From Isoetes taiwanensis (lineage: Eukaryota; Streptophyta; Lycopodiopsida; Isoetales; Isoetaceae): a stretch of 64,000 nucleotides of DNA. The stretch covers positions 2,885,252 through 2,949,251 of the forward strand of contig JAJEKV010000013.1 in assembly GCA_021234155.1 (NCBI GenBank). Reading direction: 5' to 3'. Within the stretch, counting starts at the first letter, position 1; every line of letters starts with the position of its first letter. The notes under the pieces were generated by a model, which was not told the origin of the DNA, ran no database searches, and saw nothing but the letters and a program-made list of their open reading frames with translations. Shown one piece after another: positions 34,025 through 46,005 of the stretch. A program made the translations under genes and the position numbers.

Positions 34025-36133
34025 TCAGTCATTAATCCTGGCATAAACATTTGCTAGCAGAACATAGGCTGCCCCATTAAAGGGTTCCAACCTAAAAATC
34101 TCTTCCACTGCACATTCAGCCAACTCCAGATTCCCATGGCTTCGACAAGCACCTAGAAAAGCAACCCACACCACAAGGTCAAATTTGATTGGTACCATAT
34201 CAATAAAATCCTTTGCTTCATACAAGCTTCCTGCACGTCCAAGAAGATCAACCATACATATGTAATGTTCAAATCTCCTCTCGTACCAACTCATGCAGCT
34301 GAAATAACACCAGCCTTCATCAATTAGGCCCATATGGCTGCATGCCCCAAGAATAGAGATGAATGTGACCTTGTCTGGTTTTAAGCCATCCTCCTGCATT
34401 TGGATAAATAGCTTAAGAACCTCCTTTCTATCTCCATGTTCAGCATATCCAGCTATCATAGCATTCCAAGAAATAACATCTCGTATGGGAATTTTGTTAA
34501 ATACATTACAGGCATCTGCAATACTTCCACACTTTGAGTACATATCAATAAGTGCAGAGTTGATATAGGCATCTGATTCAATGCTGTTTAAGATCAAGTG
34601 GAGGTGCATGTCTTTACCCAATCCTAAAATCCCTAGCTTTGCACACGCCTGTAAAACACTAAGATAAGTAATGTTGTCCGCTTTTAAACCGTGCTGATGC
34701 ATTTGCTTGAAGAGCCTAATAGCCTCTCCTCCATCTCCCTGTTGAGCAAATCCAGAAATAATCATATTCCATGAAACGATGTCTTGAGTATGTGTCCTAT
34801 CAAATGCTTGGCAAGCATTCCCCATGCTACCACACTTCACATACATGCTGACGAGAGTGCTCCCGACAAAAATATCCATTTCAACACCTGCTTTGAGTAG
34901 GTGGGTGTGCATGTGCTTGCCCCAACTAAACAACCGAGTACTTGAACAAGCACTTAAAACACCAATATAAGTGACCTTATCTGGCTTCAACCCATGCAGC
35001 TGCATTTGACAAAGATGTTCAGTGGCCTTGATCCCGTTCCCGTGTTCCATGTATCCTAAGATCATTGCATTCCATGATATTATATCTCTTGTAGGCAGTT
35101 CCTGAAAGAGGCTACTAGCATCTTCCATACTCCCCCATTTTGCATACATGCCAACAAGACTACTGCCAACAAAAATATCTAGCTCTAGACGACCTTTTGT
35201 TAAGCGTGCATGGAGGCATTTGCCTAAAGGTAAAGAACCTGAATGTGCACAGGCAGTGACAATACTAACGTATGTATACTTATTTGGCTTGATCCCATCA
35301 TGCTCCATTTGCTTAAACAAAGTGATGGCTTCACTACCTGTTTTGCTTTGAGCATATCCTGATATCATTGCAGTCCACAAAACAACATTTCTGTTTGGTA
35401 TAGCATCAAACACTTGGTGAGCATACTCAAAATTTCCAGACTTAACATACATACCAATGAGTGTGCCACAGATAAAGACATCTGATTGGAGACTAGTCTT
35501 TCTGATATGTGCATGGATCAATTTGCCCAGTTGAAGAGCATTTAAATTAGCACATGCACACAAAACACTGGCATAGGTGACCTCATTTGGCTGGAAACCC
35601 ATTTGTTGCATTTGCTTAAAACAGTTGATAGCCATATGGTCATCTTCAACCTGACAATAGCCAGATATCATTGTTGTCCACGTAAAGACATTTCGTTGTA
35701 GCATATCGTCAAACACTTGCCGTGCTTCATCTATTTTTCCACACTTAGCGTACATATTAATAAGTGTGTTAGCTAAGAAGATGGTTAGATTGAATTTAGT
35801 TTTGATAATGTGGGCATGGACTTGCATGCCTTCTTTTACGGCTTTCATCCGGGTGCATGCTTGCAAGAGAGGAACATAGGAATCAGAATTCACCTTAATC
35901 CCTTGATACTCCATTCCTTCTAACATGGTTAATGCTGCCATCAGACGTCCCGCATCACAAAGTGCTCTCAGACTGCAGAGAGCATTGCTGGAATTATATT
36001 GTATTGTGACCCCAGTAGAAGTAGAAAAGGGGCTAATTGTCCAAGTAGTTTCTGCATTATTTAGCCTGATTTGTACATATAACGTCAGTAACAAGAAGAA
36101 CAATTGTGATTGTATAGTGAAATAATACACCAA
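34025..36133 (-). CDS. PLS-class pentatricopeptide repeat protein, E-type end truncated
   Basis: PPR proteins of this class bind organellar RNA, one motif per base, usually to guide editing or processing. The frame is open for 702 codons. PPR motifs begin near residue 80 and run in P-L-S order through about five triplets, each with the marks NTLINMYAKCGKIDEA, VFTWTTMISGY and PNEVTYASVL. The C-terminus enters an E1-like motif (GNLELAECAVEEI..LLANVYAR) and stops at once, so E2, E+ and DYW are missing. The frame start at 36133 is TTG; the first ATG is at 35941 and would give 638 aa without a targeting peptide. The sequence 36062-36133 is pyrimidine-rich with a possible AG acceptor, so an upstream exon probably supplies the true N-terminus. 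No internal stop or frameshift is seen. Targeting is inference. Confidence 0.85.
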   Translation of the reverse strand: MVYYFTIQSQLFFLLLTLYVQIRLNNAETTWTISPFSTSTGVTIQYNSSNALCSLRALCDAGRLMAALTMLEGMEYQGIKVNSDSYVPLLQACTRMKAVKEGMQVHAHIIKTKFNLTIFLANTLINMYAKCGKIDEARQVFDDMLQRNVFTWTTMISGYCQVEDDHMAINCFKQMQQMGFQPNEVTYASVLCACANLNALQLGKLIHAHIRKTSLQSDVFICGTLIGMYVKSGNFEYAHQVFDAIPNRNVVLWTAMISGYAQSKTGSEAITLFKQMEHDGIKPNKYTYVSIVTACAHSGSLPLGKCLHARLTKGRLELDIFVGSSLVGMYAKWGSMEDASSLFQELPTRDIISWNAMILGYMEHGNGIKATEHLCQMQLHGLKPDKVTYIGVLSACSSTRLFSWGKHMHTHLLKAGVEMDIFVGSTLVSMYVKCGSMGNACQAFDRTHTQDIVSWNMIISGFAQQGDGGEAIRLFKQMHQHGLKADNITYLSVLQACAKLGILGLGKDMHLHLILNSIESDAYINSALIDMYSKCGSIADACNVFNKIPIRDVISWNAMIAGYAEHGDRKEVLKLFIQMQEDGLKPDKVTFISILGACSHMGLIDEGWCYFSCMSWYERRFEHYICMVDLLGRAGSLYEAKDFIDMVPIKFDLVVWVAFLGACRSHGNLELAECAVEEIFRLEPFNGAAYVLLANVYARIND

Positions 36134-36638
36134 AGCTATTTAGATGCCATCTGGGCATTTAGTGCTAGATGTACCCGTTAAAGAAGGCTATTTCACATTT
36201 CTCATCATCCTTTGGTTTAAGCGTTCCATTGACCTGTAAATTCAGGGGATACGTAGGAATTCAAATTTCTAAGCAAAATGAAAGAGATACTTACATGTTG
36301 GAATGCAAATTGGATAGTGGACTGTTGGACTGCTTTAGGGTTCACAATGGAGGACATAACTGCTGCTAAGTACCTTCCACGACACCAACAACCTTGGATT
36401 TCTGCATTCCATTACCTACAGAGCTATTACAAAGCAGCAGTTTCCATTATAGAGCGGCAGTCTCAGATATGGCAGCAAAATTATAAGATACCCCGAGAGC
36501 TTCTGTTTTCATTTTATAATCTGCCACATAGGCGTCAGATAGTATATGTTTAAAATTTGAAGTACGGTTTCTGTTTTTTTTAACCTAGCTTCCTGCAATT
36601 TTAGCACCTTGAGCCTCTACCTCAGCTAAATCATCTAA

Positions 36639-37289
36639 GGGTGAAAGCACACACTCATGGACGCCCAAGTTTTATAAAACGTCTCAAACCAATCAAATTT
36701 CAAGAATTATGTTTCTTGGGCGCACCCCTTATGACACTAGCAGTGCCCAAAATGCATTAATTCCTGGGCATGCCCTAAAATCCTGGGTGGGGGCTACCCC
36801 CTGCCCAAGTTCTTGGTTCTTGGCCACTGCCAGCTCATTGCCACGTTGCACAAAATCATCGACAGATAGAAATTATGACTCTTGAGAAACCCAGATTGAT
36901 CTTTCTACACAATTTCAAGACCGGATTTGTTCTTTATGATGCCAAAATAGGAAAAACACCTGCAACCATGCTGGAGGAGAGAATCGAATTGAAATTGAAG
37001 AAAACTAGGATGATTTGTAACCAATTTGGATATAGGGTGATTTAGAACCATGATTTCAGAAATATTTAGGGGAATCCGATGCCATTAAAAGCACTTTATC
37101 ATTGTGACAAATTTGAAGCAAAAGCAGCTTAATCCAGAGGTATATTTGCTGATTTTTTGCTTCCTTTATTCTGGTAGGGCGAAGAGATTTTGGGCGCAGG
37201 TGTGATATGAAAATCCTGGGCTTCCACAGCCCCTATCCAAGACAGAGAAAAAAAACTTTTCTTGGGCGTCCACTAGTGTGATTTTGCCA
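36639..37289. mobile_element. PIF/Harbinger-like MITE
   Basis: 651 bp flanked by TAA on both sides (36636-36638 and 37290-37292). The inverted ends read GGGTGAAAGCACAC.CTCATGGACGCCCAAG on the left and, inverted, TGGCAAAATCACACTAGTGGACGCCCAAG on the right. A 3-bp TWA target duplication is the mark of PIF/Harbinger elements. No transposase inside. Confidence 0.72.
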
Positions 37290-37607
37290 TAAGGCTGAGA
37301 TTCCATTACCGGAATCTGGCATCAAATGTCGTAAACCTAAACTACCATAGGCAGATGTATGATTCCTCTATGGTAAAGGCAGTTCGACGAGCCTGCCGAG
37401 TTGACCCTCCTGGCAACTCGAGATCTTGTCAAAACTTCCACTAATTCTAGGTTGATACTATGGTGAAGAATTGAATCTTCCTTTTGCACAGTTGAAATTA
37501 CATACTCCAAACTCAATGGGCAAATACTTATGAATTCAATGTAATTATGTAAAGTTAACATCCAAAGAGTTCACTATTCTCAACAAATATAACATCTAAC
37601 TGTGAAC

Positions 37608-37726
37608 CATTCAACCCAGAAGCTTCGCTCAACCATGATCCTCAGCTGCACTGCTACCATCCTGCCTATTCAACCAGAAGCTTCCCTCAACCATGATCCT
37701 CAGCTGTACTACTACCATCCCTTGCA
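37608..37726. repeat. Tandem duplication, about 60 bp unit
   Basis: Two adjacent copies share ATTCAACC, AGAAGCTTC and CTCAACCATGATCCTCAGCT. Confidence 0.85.
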
Positions 37727-37729
37727 CAT

Positions 37730-39880
37730 GCATTCACTGGGGTTAGTCCTCGTGACTAAGTGGGGATCCCTGGCTGCCATTGCATGCATGGAATCTTGGA
37801 TACAAAGATATAAGCAGGCCCTGTTAGCAGAGAAATGCCCAGCCAGCTCACATTCCAAGCCCCGTTGGTGGAGTTGATGGGGTGAACCTCGTATGGGCAT
37901 ACCCTTCCCAGCCCACTTCTGGCACTGGAGGACCTCTTACCATGGAGTCACAGAGGTGACATAGCATCCCTGCCAGGAGAACTACACCCGGTGTCACAGA
38001 GCACGAGAATACCACATAGAACACAGATGAACATGAGCATGCCAGAGCAACCTAGGCCACCGAACCTAGAAGCCCGACCCCGGAGGATCCAAGAGACATC
38101 AAAATACCAAGACAAGACCAAGACATGTGATATTCATTAGATCATTTACTACTACTACTATAGGTGCCTAGATCGTACTCTGCCCCTTGCTGAAGTTGCC
38201 CATACATGTTGAAGTAGCTTGCTACAAACCAATCTCTTATAATAAATACACAGCATCTCAGATTATCCATTCCCCACCATAAAGAATGCAACCTTGATGG
38301 AATCAATCAAACATTAACTTACCATATTTTCCTTCATATAATCCCTTTGCCAAACTTACTCATACATCCTATGCCATGTCGAGGTAGCAACTCCGTGATG
38401 AAGACCTTGATAGCAATCCAATACGTCGAGGAAGTCACAAGCCTGGCTGTCATATTGATGTGAATCCAACACCTATGTACTTCATCTGTTACGTCAACAA
38501 TGCTCCATTCCATAGCCATACTCAAAAGCCCCCATAAGCTTCCTATGACCCTCTTGGTCAAACTGCTCAATCTCATATCATGCGTACTTCAAAAGTTCCA
38601 TCTCAATAGTTACAATTCAATCATTAGCTATGGTTTTAATATATTTTACTATAAACCTTTCCATAGCAAAGAGATTTAAATATGCAACTAATGAAAAATC
38701 TCAAAACCCAGCTCTTCCACTTAAGAATCAATATACCATGATGACCACAACTATATGTAATCCTTGCCACATTATTCTGAATCATAGCTCCAACTTTAGG
38801 AGCCAAAACAACACAGATGGCACAATTCTTAAGCTTCATGCTCAACTTACTGATTAGCTACCCAGATGCTTATATTCTCCTTTACTTCTACCAAGGAGGA
38901 TCTACTTAAGAGCCATCTCAGAGGTCAATCTGTCAGGTTCTTTACCATTTTAGAGTTATTAATCCTTATATTTCTCATTATTTAAATAGATTACAATCAT
39001 TTCAAGTAATGCATTTTCTTACTATTACAGGCAGTCTTCACTGATTCCATCCACATGCAAGGAAACTGATGCCCATCCTAATGGTTTATTTCTTAATTAA
39101 CTCCTTAGATTAGCACAAAATATTAAACCAAAGCAACATAGAGAAAAGTCAATCAAACAAATATAGACAACAAAAAATGGAAGGTGACCGATTAGTTCTA
39201 AAAGTTGTAGACGTCCAACAAAGAAGGTTCAAGACATGCCAAATCTGTTGATTCAAGCCTTATATCGCCACTTCCCAAGCATTTTCAGACTTTCTTGCCT
39301 CAGAATCAGCCCTTCCAGAGATGTTCTACTCACGTTATCTTCCATAGCCTTATGAGCCTCCAACAAATTCATAATTTATCATATTTGCATGCGAAAATCA
39401 TGTACAGATTAATCATGGCAACTCATAGCATCTCAATTGATCAATAGCAAAACCCCACTTGAGAATTTCTTCATGTAATAACCTCTGAACCCTTTCCCGT
39501 TGCGTGCGCCTCCCAAAATCGTCTTCTAAATCCAAGAATCAAACTGCAGAAGAACATACATAGTGCAGTCAATTTTGACCCAACATCACTATTTCTGTCA
39601 TAACTTTTGCATACCGATGAATTTTGGGCTGATCAGCACTATTTCGAAAAGCTCCCTCTGAAATCTTTCAATCAAAAGAAAAATCATTAAAAAAGAATCT
39701 TGGGTCACCGAGATAGTATGCTTCAAAATTTGGGCTCCAAAACTGCCCAGAATTGCTCCCTGCCTTCATGCTCTGCAACAATCCTTTCTCCAAAGAGACA
39801 AAACCTTGAACTCATGCTGCATACATGTTATACATGTTTACATACGTACATAAGTACATATACTGGTCCATCAAGTGCCC
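37730..39880. other. No gene seen
   Basis: Short ORFs only, on both strands, none resembling a family. The part near 39880 is probably the LTR of a minus-strand element (next entry), so some of this stretch may be LTR sequence. Confidence 0.45.
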
Positions 39881-39905
39881 AGGTCTGTTACAGTCTCCCC
39901 TTCTA
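39880..39905 (-). mobile_element. Polypurine tract and LTR edge of a minus-strand LTR element
   Basis: Minus strand reads AGAAGGGGAGAC directly followed by TGTAACAGACC, the pattern of a polypurine tract and the start of a 3' LTR. The LTR would extend to lower coordinates; its far end is not found. No retroelement protein is visible at 39905-41460. Confidence 0.4.
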
Positions 39906-41460
39906 AAATTTAACCCATGTCGTGATAGATTCACTGAAACATTTAGATTTACTGAAGCATTTCTGTGATTCAAATCTCAGATCAAACATAGCTCAACTTA
40001 ACTCAAAACTTTAGCTCGTGGCAACTTACTCTACCAAGATCATATTCCAATCTTACCAACACCACCTTAGAGTACAATTGCTATCATGTTACTAAACATG
40101 CCACAAGAAAAACCTTACCTTCAACGTCATCAAAATTTGCTTTCCTTAGCACCTCATCCTAACTCCAAAGCATCTACATATGGCTCCTCCTTGTGGCGTG
40201 ACGTTAAAATCTCTTCTTCTTTTGAGGATACCATCTCCAAATGTTTTTGAAAGAACAATCATTAGCACCATCATGTACCTTCACTTTATTTTAATCCACC
40301 TTGTTACACCCAAGGATCTAAACCTGCAATCCATAATTCACAATGTCAACACCCCGTGTCAAGACCGGGAGGGGGGTTATTGTTTCTGGTGCAAAAGGCC
40401 AGGAGGAATCCCCTGACAGTTAAGCGGATGTTTATAGCGTAGATATCATCTTCTGAAGCAAAACCCGATGCTTAATTACCGCTGATAGTGGAATCACAAA
40501 AAACAACGAAAGTTTTAAATCGTTCAACTAGATTGGTCGGCTTCTAACTTTCAAGCATCAATTGATGCCAGTAGAATTTCACCCTAAGTTTTTTCTCATC
40601 CACTGCAACAAAATTCGAAAAGGCTTAAAGATCGGAGAAAATGCCAAAAAACCAGAGAGGGGAGATAACAACGGATGTCTACGTCGAGTTCCGACGCATC
40701 GAGATAGGTAACGTAAAGATGAGACAGGCAAGAGTCTGATGTGAGAGCCAATGATATCTTGCCACCTACATCTTCAATCTAAGAACCATCGCAAACTTGT
40801 GTATGAGATTTTTACTGCATAAGTCGCATTTTATTGGTGTGGATCTCATGCGATTCCCTTTTTTTTTTTGGAACCTTGTTATTTTACACAAAAAGGACGT
40901 CCGAAACTTTTAAAACCGCATTATTGCTTTACAAGATGCCTTTTTTCCTGTGTGGAAAAAATGTTAAGGAAAATTACATGGTCTACTTTTCTCTGTTAGC
41001 GAGTCGGAGAAGATAAAGAGCATAACTAAAACCAATGAAAATTGCTATCTCTCTGTAAATAAAGTGCTAATCTTCCCTGAATTTTTATTCATAAATAATT
41101 TTATTACATTGTATTTTACAGTGGTTGAAGAGACCATGATGGTCGGGCTGGCACAGATATTACATCATTTTTGCACACATACCACCTACTGGGAAGAACA
41201 TGCGGAGCAAGGTCCGAGGTGTTCTAAGCCACGAGAGCAACTTGAAAAGAATAGAAATCTGAACGCGTTGACCTGTCCAATGCATGTCACCAACTTATTC
41301 TCGTCCTCTTTCTTCAATATACGGGTCATTCCATGGCCCCTGATCATGTCCTTTCTGTTTGGGATCTGTACTAAAAAAGGCAAAATCAAGTTAATGCAAT
41401 TGATGCTACAGACAATACAAATAAAAAAACAATCAGTTCTAAGGGCCATTTTGGAAGAAA
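39906..41460. other. No gene seen
   Basis: Several short ORFs, the longest at 41064-41573 plus (169 codons), which runs into the palindrome array and has no family resemblance. Confidence 0.45.
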
Positions 41461-41462
41461 GC

Positions 41463-42016
41463 AGGTCTGAGGGCCTTTCTCGATTCGGGAGTCGAGAACG
41501 ACAGCTTAGAGTGAAAAACACAAGTCTGAGGCCCTTTCTCGACTCGCAAGTCGAGAAAGGCAGCTCAGAGTGAAAAAGGCAGGTCTGAAGGCCTTTCTCG
41601 ACTCGCGAGTCAAGAAAAGTAGCTCAGATTGAAAAACGCAGGTCTGAGGGCCGAAACGTAGCTCAAAGCCAAAGAAAAAAAAAGTTTTTTTTCCTCTCTT
41701 TTTTTTAAGTAGAAAAAAAAATTGTTAAGGGCCTTTCTCGACGAGAAAGGCCCTTAAGCCCCCTCTGAGGGCTTTTCTCGACTCGTGAGTCGAGAAACGA
41801 GCTCTCGAGCCCCCAAAAAAAAAAAAACTTTTTTTTCCCCTTTTTGAAGTAGAAAAAAAAAAGTTTTTTGAGGGCCTTTCTCCGCTCGCAAGTCGAGAAA
41901 GACCGTCAAGGCCCCTCTGATGGTTTTTCTCGACTCGTAAGTCGAGAAAGGCAGCTCAGAGTGAAAAAAGGCAAGTCTGAGGGCCTTTCTCGACACGTGA
42001 GTCGAGAAAGGTAGCT
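41463..42016. repeat. Tandem array of palindromic repeats
   Basis: Eight degenerate copies of a hairpin-forming core CTTTCTCGACTCG.GAGTCGAGAAAG begin near 41475, 41533, 41592, 41734, 41773, 41873, 41925 and 41983. The copies at the two ends are embedded in a ~57 bp unit with AGGTCTGAGGGC before and GCTCAGAGTGAAAAA after. The copy at 41533-41560 has perfect 12-bp arms. The middle of the array is broken by A-rich and T-rich runs. Confidence 0.9.
41725..41757. repeat. 33-bp perfect palindrome
   Basis: Two 16-base arms (TTAAGGGCCTTTCTCG and its exact inverse) around a single central A. It is one copy of the array core with a central deletion and longer flanking symmetry. Confidence 0.95.
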
Positions 42017-42550
42017 CAGAATAAAAATGTTGTTTTTAGAGCCAGAGGTTATTTTTGCAGAGGTACAATTGGTTCACAAAATCTATTAAACCTATGCATT
42101 AAACCTATGAAAGCTATGCATTATTGCTTGTAAATCTATGTAATAAATCTATGGAAGCACATTGAAATGATTAAACCAATGTAAATCTATGTATTAAACC
42201 TACAAAAGCCTATTAAACCTATGCATTAAACCTACTAATATGTAAACCTTGTGCAACATTGCATTAGGAACTATAGAGGATGATCATGTGCATCAAAGAG
42301 TACTTGTCCCTATTTTGTGTCTTGAACCTTCAAAATGGGTTAAACAAAATTCAAAGTATATCATGATGTTTGAAAAGTTAAATTTTTACCTTACAATAAG
42401 AATTATATGCCTAAGGTGAGAAAAACCATGTCTAATTACTTATTGTCTAATTAATTATTTAATGTCTAATTAACTATATTATTTAAATTGTTTAAGTAAT
42501 TGATTATATTTACTTTTGCAGAATTGTTGTAGAACTTTTTGGGGACTATG
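42017..42550. other. AT-rich stretch with short repeats
   Basis: Repeated AAACCTATGCATTAAACCTA and AAATCTATGTA motifs at 42085-42240. Otherwise nothing recognised. Confidence 0.6.
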
Positions 42551-42552
42551 GA

Positions 42553-45500
42553 ATGAATTTTGAGGCCCTTGCCTCTCCACGTCCACCTTTGCCCTTTTAC
42601 CCTATGCCTTGCCCCTGTGATCCTTGCCCCTCTTCCTTATTTTGCCCCTTTGCCCCTCCCCCTTTGCCCTGTTTGCTACTAGCCCCTTTGCCCCCGCCTG
42701 GCTGGCATGGCAGTGGAGATGGAATCCTCGGCACCCCATGTGCTCAGAAGGCAACTAGGGGTCGAGAAGAACCGCATCATAGGTCTGGAGACCCGCACAC
42801 AGCACGTAGAAGATGGCCTTGGCCTGGCACACTTCGAGCGCAACAGTCGCAGAGCTCGGCCGACATGCGGGCGCCCTAGACTCGTGGTTCATCACTCGAC
42901 ACCATGACACGGAGAGGGAGCGGGCAATGCATGAGACGATGGTCGCGGTTCGCTTTTCGAGGTGGAGGAAGCCACCACCATGGCATCGGGAGCGCAAGCG
43001 CTCTTGCGCATGCAACCGCATACGCGGCCGGGTTATTCGTAGTACGATCGGAGCAAAGAAGCCCGGCTTTGGACGCCCAGTCTTTGGGGCTCGAAAGCAC
43101 GCCTCGCTACTCGAGCCCGGAGCTCCGGGGTTTGCGGGGCAGCCATCCATAGATTGTGGCTAGGGTCTCCCTACCGAGGTTCATAGTCACCGCAACAAAG
43201 TCTGCGGCCCGAGTGAGATGGCCAAGCAAAGCCAGCAGGTCCCGCAAGAGGTGTGCTCCCAGACTTCACAGGGGCCGAGGACGCGGCCACCAAGCTACCC
43301 TCAAGAATGCCTCCACGCCCGGCAGCTAGGACCACGACCTTTGCCGCCCCCGCACTCAAGCCACCCCACGCCATCCCGCCCACCACCACCACCACCCCAA
43401 CACAGGCCCAGCCCTCTGCCCACCTTTTGACCCAAGAGAACTCCAGAACTCCAAGAGCGCAGACGAGAGGCCACAATCTAGTAGTCCCGAGGCATGCGAG
43501 CGGAGGGGAGAGTCTCGCCCACAACATCCGAACACACATTCTCGATCGGATGACATTCCCGGGGCCAGTTCACATTTCTCGAGCAGCCCGCCATGGGGCT
43601 CGGCCGCCGGTCGCGGACCGCATTGTCATATTCGGCTGTTGCGGATGCGCAGTGTCGCGTGATGCCATATTGCGCCGGGGCAAGATCTTTGAAGGGGACA
43701 TCCACATGCGTGGACCGGGACCTCACACCCGCACAACAGGAGGCACGCAGACAGGAGCTTGTCAGGGTCAGAGGCATTCGCCACCAAGGGGTGCCGCAGG
43801 ATTGGTTCGGGGCAGGATGCACATTTTCGCCGCCACCGCGCATTGCTGTAGATCCCGCAGCCCCAACCGCATTTGGTGAGCGTGGCCCCGCTTACGCTTC
43901 TCCTACCACGCCCCCCCTTCTCTTGCTCCTACTCCCGCTCCCTCGACCCACGCCCTCTGACCACATGCCGCCACCGCTCCATCTACTTCTCACTTTCGAT
44001 CTTTGCTTCCGTCCTCCCTCTGACTTCGGACCACACTGGCGACAAATAGGAATTGTGCCTCTAGGGTGGTCTCATGGAATTGTCGAGGCTTCCAGGGCGG
44101 GGGGCAGTCCTCAACTCCGTGGCGACCCGATATGGATCTCATCTTTCTCATGGAGATATGGGAGCATCTTTGGGCACATGCTACCCGACCGTAGGGTTAC
44201 CAACATTTCTTGGTCTTCAATACCAGACAGACGGAGGGGTCATAGTGGGGTGGCTTGCTACTACGGACAACCTTGGCACATTCGGTTATCCTCCGTAAGA
44301 CGCATTGACACAACCCTGTACTTGTGGGTTCGTGTGCATAATACCGGTGGCAACCCTCTTTTTTTCGGCGCTGTTATTTCCCTCACGCAGAGAGCACCTT
44401 CTATCGCAGCCACCCCGATGCGGATAGGATGGACTCTTATGTCGATCTATATGATGACATACAAGGAAAGACAAGCAGTTGGGTAGGGCCATCTTTCTTG
44501 GGGATTTCAATGCATGCAGGAGTAGAGCAGCCCATGAGACTTGACCCCTCACGCCGACGATGTCCTGCGGCTATGTCCCGCCTGAACAACCCGCCACGAG
44601 GATCGGATGACGCCTGTGTCACTCGCTTTTGTGCGCATGATTGCTCTCGCTATGTGGTATTTTTGACTTGATAATTTGCAATGGCTCTGGCCACGGTGGC
44701 CCGCTTCGCAAGTGCACATGCGCATGGGACAATCAGGGGAGGGTCTAGTGTGGTGGACTATGTGCTCGTGAAGTGCGCCAAGATATGCATCTCATTAGTC
44801 GCTTTCCGGTGGGCACCGGCACGGTCGGGATGAGAAGGTCGACTCAGATCACCTCCCACTTTATTTGGACATGGTTTGGCAAGCCGAGAACCCCCACTAT
44901 GACCCCTCGCCATCCTCGCCGCGACTAGATTATGAGCGGTGCAGAGGACTACCGAGATGCTCGTGGACGCTTCGCCGGCAATTTCGCGGACCCCCACAAG
45001 AGAGCGAGCATGCACCCGCTTGACTTCGCTATTACGGGATGCAAGGGATGTGCTTTTGGCGGACCCCTCTGCCGCCGCTTCGTGGTCAACAACATTTCCC
45101 CATAACCGATGGTTTGATGCAGAGTGTAAAGAACGCAAGTGCCGCCCGTCACATTTCGGATCCGGTATTCGCCATGTGCAAAGCCCACCACACGCATGCG
45201 ATGCTGGCCCATCTCAAGGATGAAGGGAGACAAAGGCGGTACCTTTGCCGTGCATCGTGGGGAGATGTTCGCCTATCGACACTCATCCTCGAACCTTCCG
45301 GGCGCAGAGTGCTTCAAGGCCAGTCCAGCCTATAGGGGACATCACACCAGGGCAAGGGGAACAAAGTTTTGCAGCAGCTCTATGACCCACCAGTGGACGC
45401 CAGACGCCCATACCCCCACCGTGATGGCCCCCATTGGTTCTCGGGAGAAGGATGTTGTGGAGGGCCCGCAACGGGCCGGCTAATGGGGAAGGCGGTGACC

Positions 45501-46005
45501 TTGATGGTATGCGTGCCGAAAGTTACTCAAATGGGCGGGGCAGCCACCGGTGCCGATCCACACTATCCCGTTCAACAGAGCATTGCAGAAGGTTTCCCCG
45601 ACAATGGACCACGCTGTGGTTGTCCCCATTCACAAGGCGGGCGACCCATAATCGTCCGCCAATTACCGGACGATCATGGTCGGATTCAAGATTTGCCAAA
45701 CCGCTATCGGCATTCTCGGCGGCAGTTGACCCGGCCGACGAGGCGGCCAGATGTGCGAGCCCTCACACGTGCCGGACATTCGCGGGGCGATTGAAGACAA
45801 CCGGAACCATCGGCGGGACTTGTATTGCCGCTTTGTGGACTTGAAGGCTTTTGATACTACGGTCCCCCGCAAGGTCAATCTGGGGCTGCCATCGCCTGTC
45901 GCGTAATGCCATATACTGGTATGAGAGTTGTTTTGGCGAGGATGCAGCCGGACGGGCCAAGCATTCACCAAGAGGTATCGGTAAAGAGGGCTGCCCACAA
46001 CTTAT
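42553..46005 (+). pseudogene. GC-rich LINE, 5' part, heavily frameshifted and 3'-truncated
   Basis: Base composition jumps to GC-rich at both edges. 42553-44000 is Pro/Arg-rich sequence in shifting frames, at the ORF1 position. From 44065 the endonuclease domain begins (VVSWNCRGFQGG), with LIFLMEIWEHL following and FLGDFNACRS (about 44495-44530) carrying the catalytic GDFN motif. Next come FPHNRWFDAECKE (about 45100) and GDLDGMRAE (about 45494), and then the reverse transcriptase start VVPIHKAGDP and LKAFDTTVPR (about 45840-45870), which holds the first catalytic Asp. Sequence stops resembling RT by about 46005, so the YADD part is gone. At least half a dozen frameshifts and stops show it is dead. 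It could be the same broad LINE type as the 3' fragment at 20890-22013. Confidence 0.85.

Noticed and set aside
41463-42016. CRISPR-like repeat array
   Set aside because: The stretches between cores are themselves repeated, not unique spacers, and the host is a plant.
43253-44486. Long GC-rich ORFs (208 and 297 codons) as host genes
   Set aside because: Open only because of GC-rich composition; the real LINE frames run alongside with recognisable motifs in other frames.
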